From positions 57,120,430 through 57,184,429 of the forward strand of contig JANCRA010000001.1 in the NCBI GenBank assembly GCA_024362935.1: a DNA stretch of 64,000 nt, read 5' to 3'. Under the pieces are notes generated by a model. That model was given only the letters and a program-made list of their open reading frames with translations. It searched no databases and was not told the DNA's origin. This document shows positions 13,501 to 64,000 of the stretch, in pieces. Made by a program: the position numbers and the translations under genes. Origin of the DNA: Setophaga petechia (taxonomy: Eukaryota > Chordata > Aves > Passeriformes > Parulidae). The first letter of the stretch is position 1; each line of letters starts with the position of its first letter.

Positions 13501-15359
13501 CATAGCACAGCAGACTGAAATGGGGCAGAGACACAGTAATTAATTGAATATAGGCCTTCATTACAGTTAGTCCCTTTGGGCTGAAATGCTTAGGGCTGGA
13601 GAATAATCCTGGAGCAGCTGAAAATGGGGGTGTGGAGAGAAGTCAGCAATATCACTGCTTTTTATATATTTGGAAAGTGAGAGGAACTTAGACTCACCAC
13701 AGGATTTCTGCTGCCTTTCCTGGGATCAGGGTTCCATGAGCCACATTTTCTGTCTCAGCTGGTGAATGTGCAGTGGTCAAAGACATTGAGATTCTTAGCT
13801 AAGGGAGAAGCACAAAACAACAGCTATGAGTGAAACTTGTTTAATAATAATTTCTTTTAAAAACCTTCAGTTGGGCACTGCCAGGTCATTGCTCACTCAC
13901 CCAAGAAGCCAAATGTACAGTACAAGAACACTCTGGGATTCCTTGGTTCCAAACTGCTGTTCTGAATGCAGAGATACCCATCAGGTGCCCTCTTGACCTG
14001 GGATATTGAGTGCTTGGGCAGTGGTGCCTGTCATAACTTTCTTACAGACTTAAGTGCAATTGTGCACATTTATTACATGCTTTGCCTTGGGGCTGTGTGT
14101 AATTTCTGTGGTTTGATGTTTATCTTTGGTGTAATCAGTGTTCAAATTTCATCTACTATGAAATTTTATAGAGGTGCCCATCTTGTTTTTTTTTTTTTTC
14201 TTTAAAAATGCTTTTTCATCTTCATAAACTCAAAGCTACAGTAGAGCAGCTAAGTCTGTACTGGAATGCTTACAAGACCTTTCAATAAAGAATTGGCTTC
14301 TAGGAGCTGTGTCACTACAAATGGATTTTTCTTCTTCCACCACATTGCCAACAACCAGAAAAGCTGCAGCTTCTCAAGCTGTGTCACAGCTGTCCTGTTA
14401 GCCCCGGGCCTCAGGCCTTGCCATAAAAAGCTTCTGATAACCAAGGCCCTGGCTACAACGACCTTCTCCCAGCAATAACCAGTGCAAAGCACCTCCTGTC
14501 TCTGGGCTGTGCTGCACCAGGATGTAATATTCTAACTTGCTCTTTCTGTCTGCCTGGGTGGCTGTCATGGTGAGCGATGCCAGCCTGTGACACAGGCCAA
14601 AGAAACAAATTGGGCCTCTGCAGGAATATAGTTTTGCTGCTGCATGAATTCAAATCTGCTCTGTTACACTTGAAGAAACAATAAGGAAAAAGTAAGAGCA
14701 GAGGGTTTTAACTCAGCTGCAGAAGCAGCCCTGAGATCACTGGTATTTTTAGTTAATACAGCTTTTCACAGCTGGGCTCAAACCTATTTTACTCTCCCTC
14801 CCTTGAAGGCAGCAACCTTGACTTCAACGAGGCCTTAGTTTCCTACAGCGGAGCTCCAGCATTTCTTTTTAGAAGCAGAGTCCTTTTCTGCTCTCCTTTG
14901 TTGCCAATCCACATCTCAGCTCAGTTTGGAGCTGATCAGCTCTTGGGTTTATGACATATCCCATGGTGGTCCTGTAATCACTGCTCACATGGTAAATTTG
15001 GAGAGCTTGGGTGGTGTGCTGGAAAACCTGCTGGCCAGCTCTGCCCTTTCACAGGACTTGGGAAATGGCTTCCAGGTTTCTCTGCAGTCGGAGCATTTAT
15101 CCTGTAATGAGCATCCCTGTGAGCTGCTGCTTTGTGAGAAGAGAGCAGTAAAGCACCAGCAGCACCACGGCTGGCTTCCCTCCCCAGCTTCAAGACGGTT
15201 AGGGCAGAGCAGCCAAGCTTTAAGGAGAGCTTAAAGCTCTCAGAAGCTGTGCCTGGGAAGGGCTGGGAGCTCTTCCCAGAGCTCATGTGAGCACCATCCC
15301 CTGCCCCTCTCCCGCGCCGGATTTTCATCACCGCTGCTGGGCAGAGCCGTGCTACACCT

Positions 15360-15381
15360 CCCCCCCCCCCCCCCCCCCCCC
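15360..15381 (+). repeat. Poly-C homopolymer (22 C; G on the minus strand)
   Basis: An uninterrupted run of 22 cytosines preceded by CACCT and followed by GCCTCAGC. The minus strand is therefore a G22 tract, able in principle to form a G-quadruplex. The length is also a frequent sequencing and assembly error point. Confidence 0.95.
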
Positions 15382-16739
15382 GCCTCAGCAGTGGAAACGC
15401 TCCCACCCAGACCCTGGCTCTGCTCCATCCCGGCTCCTGCACCAGGGGGGCTCTGGTGCCCTCTGGTGCAGGCAGGATTGCATTTACGTTTATCCGGGAC
15501 CAAGTTTTGGTGCCATTCCTTACAAATTGCCTTTTTTTGTGAGGCCAGGCCCACCTTCAACGCAGTGCCACACAACTCTGCTCCAGGAAGACAGGGCAGG
15601 ATTTGGCTCCCAGCACATCAGCCCTGCTCTGGGCTTGCTTACCCCACCCTCCTCCCTACACAGTGCGGCACAGTAACTTCACTACTGAATCAAATCTGTA
15701 TCCTGAGATGGAGAGAGATGTGTCCCACTGCCAGGAATTCCTTAAAAACACTCATGCATTTTATACAGAACACTGAGCCTGGAAAGCAGCTCAGCCTCAC
15801 CTTCCTGACTGAGTTACTGCACCTGTCACCAAAGGCAATTCGGTCACAGCAAATTGGCCACAAATTTGGCTTTACCTGCTAAATGGAATGCCTGGTCCCA
15901 GGCAGTGCTTCCATCTGGCAGGAACTGTGGTGGAGCCAGAGCTAAAGGCTGGGGCACTTGCAAGGAGCTGCCCTGTCACTCAACAAGTGCCTCATTTCAC
16001 TCCAAAACTGGCTGCTGGCCCAGCTGATGCCTGTTGGGATTTACAGGGCTGGGACAGCACTTTCCCAGTCAAAAGGTCCATCAGGATTGTGGGCTCCACC
16101 ACTTCCCAATGCTTGTTCCTGGCACCTCTGCTCTCCACCATGCCTGGAAAATGAGCTTGAAATATTGCATATAGTAATTGACCCAGCTGCACAGAGCAGC
16201 CTGGAGCTGCTGTTAGTAGGAAATCTCTCCCCAGAAAGAGTGGGAGGCAATGCCAGATCCCACAGCCTGGAGTTGGTATGGATACCTGGCTCAGTGCTTT
16301 GGTGACATTCATCCATGACCTGCTCACTGCCTGCAGAAGGACACTCAGGCTGCAGCTGTCATGTGTCTGCAGCTGCTGAGCATAGTAACTCCCCCAAAAC
16401 TGTTGAAGAGAAAGTCTTTTTGGTTTTTTTTTTTTCCAGTGTGTGGAAAGATTTAAAATGTTGAAATGGCCAAGGGTGAAATACTCGAACCTAGGAAAAG
16501 TGGACATTACCATCTATATAACCAGGACATGGCTAAGCAAGACCATGGAAACGGCTTCCCTAACTCCCTCCTTTTCCACTGCCCTTGTCCAGGAGGACTT
16601 AAATAATTTTTTTGTCTGCTTTCAGTGTATTGGCAGAGCCTGTTCTATGCACTGTCACATTCTGCTGCTGCAGCACAGCAGGGTGGTAGAAATGCTGCAG
16701 CCTTCTTCAAGGAGTCTCCTTCAGAAGGGGCTCAGAGAA

Positions 16740-17060
16740 AGGCCATGAGAGCAGCGCCTCAAGCCCGCGCACACGCCGCAGACAGCTCAGCGGGGGAAAG
16801 GCAGGAAGGGGCTTTGCCTGAGATATCCCAGCAAGGGGTTTATTGCATCCACCATGCCAAAGGGACCAGAGACAAAAGACAGGACCACGTGGGATATTGT
16901 GGACACTTAAGTGTGGGGCCAGTGACCAATGACCTGAGGGCACAGGGGTGGGCAAAGGGCAGCAACCTGTAAAGGGGGATGAGGGATGAATAACTGGGGT
17001 GGGCAGTGTCAGCTGGCCAGTGGGGGAGGCAATCTGGCAGTAGTGCTGCAGAGCATCATG
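16740..17060 (-). mobile_element. Possible solo LTR or LTR fragment of an endogenous retrovirus
   Basis: Read on the minus strand, it has an LTR-like order: an ATTGG box (CCAAT on the other strand), then GCAATAAACCCC with the AATAAA at 16839-16844, followed by a CpG-bearing C-rich stretch. This resembles avian retroviral LTRs. No coding remnant, confident terminal TG/CA pair or target-site duplication was identified. Both edges are approximate, and it could simply be GC-rich unique DNA. Confidence 0.3.
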
Positions 17061-17303
17061 TCTTCTCTATCAGCCTGGGTGGGAAAAATTTTATGGTATC
17101 AAGGGATTCCACATTCTGCTGAGTTCACACTCTGCAATTTAAAGCAAAAAAGAACAAACTAATGCACATGATTTCATGCTGCACCATCATGGATGGGCAT
17201 ACTCACACTCAGAGAGCAAAAATGTGACAAATAATAGAAACTTACTTCTCATGATGACACAGAAAAATGTTACTCATTAGTTACCGCTCCCGAGTTAAAA
17301 ACG

Positions 17304-17309
17304 TTTATT
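17304..17309 (-). terminator. Candidate distal polyadenylation signal of WDFY3
   Basis: TTTATT on the plus strand, AATAAA on the minus strand. It is the last such hexamer before the sequence character changes towards the intergenic interval. Another AATAAA lies nearby at 17374-17379. Confidence 0.5.
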
Positions 17310-18527
17310 CAACTGCAAATGATTTGTCTTTCCAACAAATGCAAACCAGCTTTTTGGTGGTAAATAGCAGGTATTTATTTGAAATGAAAAAAAAATACTT
17401 CAGTACCTGAACTATTGCGTTTAATCATGTATTGTTGTAATTGTGTTACTCTACCTTTTTGCATTGGAGACAAATATACAATGAACATTCAGATATCACA
17501 GATTGCACACTAGATAGTAAATCGTCAGGCCTTTTACGTAACCACCAAAAAACAGATATTGGATTCTGCAATATAGTACAAAATTCCACACTCCAGTCTT
17601 AGCCAGTTATCTTCAATTTACTCCTGATGCTGTACAAATAAATGGCCATTTAACTAGGGCTTACAAGTTAATAACAGGACAAAAAAAATATACATTGCAC
17701 TGACACAAAAAGTCAGCTGTGTTAATAGTCATGCAACAAGTAACCAAACTTGCTGAAATTAAAAATACTTTCTAAAAACAGTTTTAACTGCATAAGTATT
17801 TTATACACAGTTCATTTACCGAAACAAAAGGAGTCTTTAAATGATACAAAGCAAATATAAGTTTCTACCAATTTTATACATAAGAAAGTGCAAAATAACT
17901 TATCTAAAGTGTTTTGCTATTGAACTGATGAATGTTGGCTGGAGGCAGCCAACCCCTCTCAAAAGCATGACATTACAGTTGTACACTACATACGAATGTT
18001 AGGAGTACATGGATAAGTTTACTACAAAGAACAAGGCAGGAGAAGACATGTGAGGTACTTGCAGAGAATACAGTCTACTAATGTTAGTGTAAATGAGTAT
18101 ATTTTTGCTCAACAGATTTTTACATGGAAAACAAAGCAGGTATTTGCATTAGAAGCTCGAATGAAATGGAAATAAACCCCACTCCCACGTGAACACCACA
18201 GTTGCCCACAGCACCAGCTGCCAGAGGGAATATGAGCAGGTGTGTTTGTCCCCCTCCGCCTCCAACAAGCAAAAATGTGGTTTTTTGGGAACAGAATTAA
18301 GTCAGAGGGCTGTGGTGGTTTGCTTGCAAAATGTAAACTGGGCCTACCTGCACACTGCAGAATTTGTAAGGAACGAGGATTCCTTTAGTGCGCTGCCAAG
18401 GGCGCAGGCGCAGAACAACACCCGTACAACGCGTCTGCGGCGGACAGCCCCGTCCTCAGGACCCGCAGCAGGACTCTGTCCTGGCTTCAGAGCTGGACCA
18501 CATCAGTGCTGTTGTCATAGCCTTGCT

Positions 18528-18533
18528 TTTATT
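18528..18533 (-). terminator. Candidate proximal polyadenylation signal of WDFY3
   Basis: Minus-strand AATAAA inside the inferred 3'UTR. Use would shorten the 3'UTR to about 2.3 kb. It lies just before the CpG-rich patch in transcript order. Confidence 0.3.
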
Positions 18534-19465
18534 AGGGCTTAACCACGTGGCTGTACAAGCTGCAGTCCACAGCAAAGAAGGCTTCCTTAAATTTGGGGAT
18601 GATTTGGAAATCTGGAGGCAAGGGGAGAAAAACTGTGGACTCAAAGGCATTTAAGAGTTGTTAAAACAGCCTTTTCTTCAAACAGAAAACGTTAAGGCCA
18701 CTAGCCTGTCTTCTGAACTATGCTGGTTTTGCATCATTTTGGGAAGGGTGAAGGCAACGTTAGAGAGAACGGCTGAACACAGAAATTCCAGTGCTCTGCA
18801 CATGCTTACCGAGGACCTCTTCCTGTTTTAGGGTCAAATCTGCCAGGTAGCCAGCAGTCAGTGAGGCTACTTGACCATCACTCTTTGGATCCAAAATTTG
18901 GGTCAGCTAAGCTCAACAAACCTGCATTTACTCAACAGTGTGCAAGGGCTCTAGAGAAGCCTTTCTGTTCATTTGGGGACCTAGTATACATACCAAAACA
19001 GGAATATATCTCATTTTACAGACCAGCACATACATAATAAACAAACAAGTATCAAAATACATATTTAACCTTCAGTGCATAAACATGTGATACCAGGGTA
19101 AATAGTAAGTGGTCAGAATTAACAAATTATTCACTGCTAAAAGCTCAAATCAAGAGAAGACAGGGGTTCCCCCACAGCGCCAGGGACCCTCTGGAAGGAG
19201 CTCACCCCAACAGAGAGGGCCTGGAATTTTTGATGGTGCAATTTCAACAACAATGCTGGTTTTAAGGATTTGTTGTCCCAGGGCCAGAGCCTGCCCAAGT
19301 CATTCCAAGTGAAGGATAATCTCATCCCTTTGAGTGACAACTTTCACTCAAGTACTGCCAGAGCTACCTGTCTTCTGTTGGTCTGGGTCATATCCTTACC
19401 TCTATTTAAAAGAATCCATTGTGAATATACCTAGCTCTAGATCAGTTTGTCACCCATTTACAAAA

Positions 19466-19473
19466 TATATACA
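19466..19473 (-). promoter_or_regulatory. Candidate Pumilio element (TGTATATA) in the WDFY3 3'UTR
   Basis: The minus strand reads TGTATATA, matching the Pumilio consensus UGUANAUA. It is an 8-mer, so chance occurrence in an AT-rich UTR is plausible. Confidence 0.3.
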
Positions 19474-20433
19474 CATATGTTAAAAAACAAAAACAAACCG
19501 ACCACCAGCCTGCCTGCTGCCCTCCCTCTACCCAAACAAAAACCCACTGGCAAGACCTCATGCAGAAATTAAGTCCATGGGCCTATCCCAATGCACGTGC
19601 TCCAATCCCAGCGGATATCAGTGTCTCTACTTCATCCCACATGTAGTGCAAAATAAATGACAGAGTAGTAAAAAAATATTGCAATTAAATTCATATTGAA
19701 ACTTAAAAACCATAATGGAAATCTACTGCTGTCCTCAAGCTGATGGCGTGTGCTGAAAGACAAAGAGAGCTCCAAAGAGCATTTCTGACATGACCAAGAT
19801 CACTCTGCTTTAGAGCAATGCCTGTTGTTACAAAAAGGTTTTTTGCAGAGAAGCTAGGGGACAACAGCAGGTCAATTTTATGCACAAGGAATTAATTCTG
19901 TACCTATATGCAAAAGCCAATTGCTATTGACTAAAGAAGGTAAAAGCTGGTTCTTGCACTGCATGAATCAGCTGCTAATGAACAGTAATTAACAAAACTG
20001 CAGCTCTGACATATGTATAAAAGAGGCCTTATTAAATATGAACAACACTGAGGTGGTAAATAGTTTGGTATAAAATGCAACACAAGTGTACAATTTAGTT
20101 CCTGGTTATCTTACAGCTAGAATAAAATACTCCAAGTTCCTATTCTCAAAAATGTTTTCTTTTGAAAAAATCTGTGTAATTCTATGAATAGCCTCACTTA
20201 AATTAAGATACTGTGGGCAACTGAAAGAACAAACATGCACAGATTAGATTTTTAACAGAAATACACATAATGCCTTTGAGTTTTCTGTTTTGTTTTTTTT
20301 TGTTGTTTTTTTTAAAACATTCGTATTTAAATTGATAGATGAGATAAAGATGCCACACAAAGTACAGTGGTTAATCTGAAGTCCCATGTAACAGGCAGTT
20401 AAGTTCATATTTAGATAAAAAGGCCGTTATACC

Positions 20434-20441
20434 TATTTACA
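20434..20441 (-). promoter_or_regulatory. Candidate Pumilio element (TGTAAATA) in the WDFY3 3'UTR
   Basis: The minus strand reads TGTAAATA, matching UGUANAUA, about 410 nt after the stop codon. Chance occurrence is possible. Confidence 0.3.
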
Positions 20442-20850
20442 ATATACACAGTTGCTTGCGAAGAAGGCAGATTTACAACTATCTTCTAAAAAGCCTTGCC
20501 CTCCCTCCCCCCGGTTAAGATGACTAACTCTACAAAAACAAGACAAGAAGGGGTGTTTACGATAAGTGAGGATTTTCGTGACAGCCATCCCAGCATGGGC
20601 TTAGGGGCTGCCAGTTCTGTTGGATTTGTGGTTATTAACCATGAATTCCTGGGCCTTGCTCTTCTCCTCCTTACGCTGTTCGCCTCGTCTGCCTTCTGTC
20701 AGCACACACCAATGCAATGATCCCTTTTTACTCTTAGTGCTTAGAATGCAGTATAAACATAAGTGTAAACAGACAATATTCCAATTCCTTCTGATGCTCT
20801 CACTGGTTCCTGGAGTGACAGCGGGGCTGGATGAGGTTTGCTGGGCCCCA

Positions 20851-62450
<41,600 letters not shown>

Positions 62451-64000
62451 CTGAAATACAGAAAAAACAGTATTTTTTTGTACACAAATCAACTTGTAGA
62501 TTAAAAACAACACTAATAAATCAAAGGTTATGAAGATATTAAAATCATTCATATACATGACTGTTTACCTGGGCATGACAAACCACACATCAATTCAAAA
62601 AATATTCTCTGTAAGGGTACCATGCTGAAAACTTACAAAGGGATCTAGACAAAAGGTCACACACCCCTGTCTTTTTGCACAAACTTTAAACAGACAGTGC
62701 AATGACTCCAAAGGAGCTATGGGATTTACAAGGCTGTGCTAAATTTATTTCATTTAGGTGAAGGTTTATGTCTTCATAAAATTAACTTACTACCTTCCTC
62801 CAAGATTAAACTCAAGGTCTTCCCTGATTTTTTTTACCCAGTATTGCCTGCATTTAAATTATTTAGATTCTTTACCAATACCCCTCAAAGCATCAATTGT
62901 TCAATCAACAGAAGTAATAGAAGACATAAAAGTCAGAAAGCTCACAGTTACAGCTGCAAATCTTAAAATTGATTAGCGGTTGAACAAAGCACAATTAATA
63001 TTTGTGCTCCGGTGTATAAAACTGGCTTAAATGAAAAGCTTTCTAGCTTTGCTTTTCTCCTAATCTTATAATTTAAAATGATGAGAACAAATCTTTTAAT
63101 TTCCCTGTTCTGCATGAGTAAGAACATCTAATTTATCCAAACTAAGTGAAATGTTTGGGTCACAGATTTCTAAATAAAGTAAATAATTAAAACAACAATC
63201 AAAAAACTGAAAAAACAATAGCCAAAATCTCAGACTTTCTTCCTAAATAAGGTTTCCAGGAGTGCTTTGAAATACTCAAACAGACATCTAAAAAAATGAA
63301 ATGGTTAAGTCTATTAAGTCATTTGTGCAAAACTGACTTGCAATATTAAGTCAGCAACTTAGATCTGGCTTAGCAGTGGTAGTAGGGTTTTTACTTACTT
63401 TAATGTACATGAGTCAGAATTCTTTTAGTCTATGTCAGGTACAGATAATGCCAAAGGAGCACATACCAAAGGGGAAGTTCTGGGAATCTTTCATCAGCCT
63501 CTACTGCATTAGCATTTCCCTCTGAAATTTGCTACTTTCCTTACTTTAACACAACATTTAAGTATTTCATAGGTTATGCAAACAGAATTTAAACTCCCTT
63601 ACTAATGACCTTGCAGGAGATGTATGATAAAGTGATTTCCATGTGCTACGTTGAAAGTTTACCTTCTACTTTTATTTTTTCATGCCTTAATATATGTACT
63701 GCAGTAGAACACAGAGGTGAAAAGAAATAGAGGGACAGAAAACTACAGAATGTTGACTTCTAAAACAACAAAAAGCAGAAACACCTGTGGCACCCATCCA
63801 TTGTTTGTGCAGTGATTCAAGTCATTTCAGCAGGAAAAGTTACCAATAATCTTGCTGCTCACCTGCTCCACTGTACTATATAAGAAATAGGATGTTCTCA
63901 GTATAACAGCCTAATTTGGTACTGTTGAATATTTGAGGTACACTATCAGCATCTGACTTAATCACTATCCAGCATAATAATCACTCTTCTGTGCAGCTCT

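Larger units (their letters stand above)
10560..17284. other. Intergenic interval between the converging PPM1K and WDFY3
   Basis: About 6.7 kb with no supported gene. Open frames here are short, overlap each other on both strands and have no recognisable domain. Notable contents are a 22-C run (15360-15381) and a possible LTR fragment near 16740-17060. The base composition is moderately GC-rich compared with the WDFY3 introns. Confidence 0.65.
17285..20850 (-). other. WDFY3: WDFY3 3'UTR (inferred extent)
   Basis: Runs from the WDFY3 stop codon to a candidate end just past the minus-strand AATAAA at 17304-17309. The length of about 3.5 kb fits the long 3'UTR I recall for mammalian WDFY3. It is AT-rich with no coding potential, apart from a CpG-rich patch near 18389-18480. 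Pumilio-type TGTANATA elements are visible on the minus strand at 20434-20441 and 19466-19473. The transcript end is inferred, not observed. Confidence 0.6.

Noticed and set aside
15349..15882. 177-codon plus-strand frame with a proline run, and an overlapping 129-codon one
   Set aside because: The proline and glycine runs arise from reading the C22 tract in different frames on both strands. No family match or splice context.
15992..16513. 173-codon minus-strand frame near the WDFY3 3' end
   Set aside because: No domain or conservation that I can recognise; beyond the probable WDFY3 polyadenylation signal.
62451..64000. A further upstream WDFY3 exon
   Set aside because: No minus-strand segment here has both splice sites and WDFY3-like protein sequence; the next exon is probably beyond the window.

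Overview
The window is vertebrate nuclear DNA, most likely from a bird. It has split genes with GT-AG introns and long AT-rich noncoding stretches. It also carries one truncated CR1 LINE (about 59625-59945) whose sequence and C-terminal ORF2 remnant are of the avian type. No bacterial, viral or plasmid features were seen, and no CRISPR array, tRNA or rRNA gene was recognised.

Two protein-coding genes converge. On the plus strand (1-9682) are the last five coding exons of PPM1K, the mitochondrial PP2C-type phosphatase of the branched-chain ketoacid dehydrogenase (BCKDH) complex. The window opens inside a PPM1K exon; a 7.2 kb intron follows, then four closely spaced exons that finish the phosphatase domain. 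The 3'UTR probably ends at the AATAAA at 10533 or an earlier one at 10194.

On the minus strand (62450 down to 20851, with a 3'UTR of about 3.5 kb to roughly 17285) is the 3' part of WDFY3 (ALFY), the giant BEACH-WD40-FYVE adaptor of selective autophagy. I mapped 41 exons by splice sites, phase and protein family match. Together they give 6069 coding nt, exactly 2023 codons including the stop, with no frameshift. That is roughly 57 percent of the about 3,500-residue family protein: an alpha-helical region, PH-like domain, BEACH domain, WD40 repeats, the LC3-interacting FIFV motif and the C-terminal FYVE zinc finger. A further 45-nt in-frame candidate exon (50368-50412) lies between two constitutive exons and may be alternatively spliced.

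Between the genes (about 10560-17285) is a noncoding interval with a 22-C homopolymer and a possible minus-strand LTR fragment. The WDFY3 introns hold several small young-looking tandem duplications. The two proteins act in different pathways (mitochondrial amino-acid catabolism and autophagy); their proximity is positional. I found no evidence for a new biological system. The points most worth checking are the 45-nt exon, the PPM1K/WDFY3 convergent neighbourhood, and a CpG-rich patch inside the WDFY3 3'UTR.
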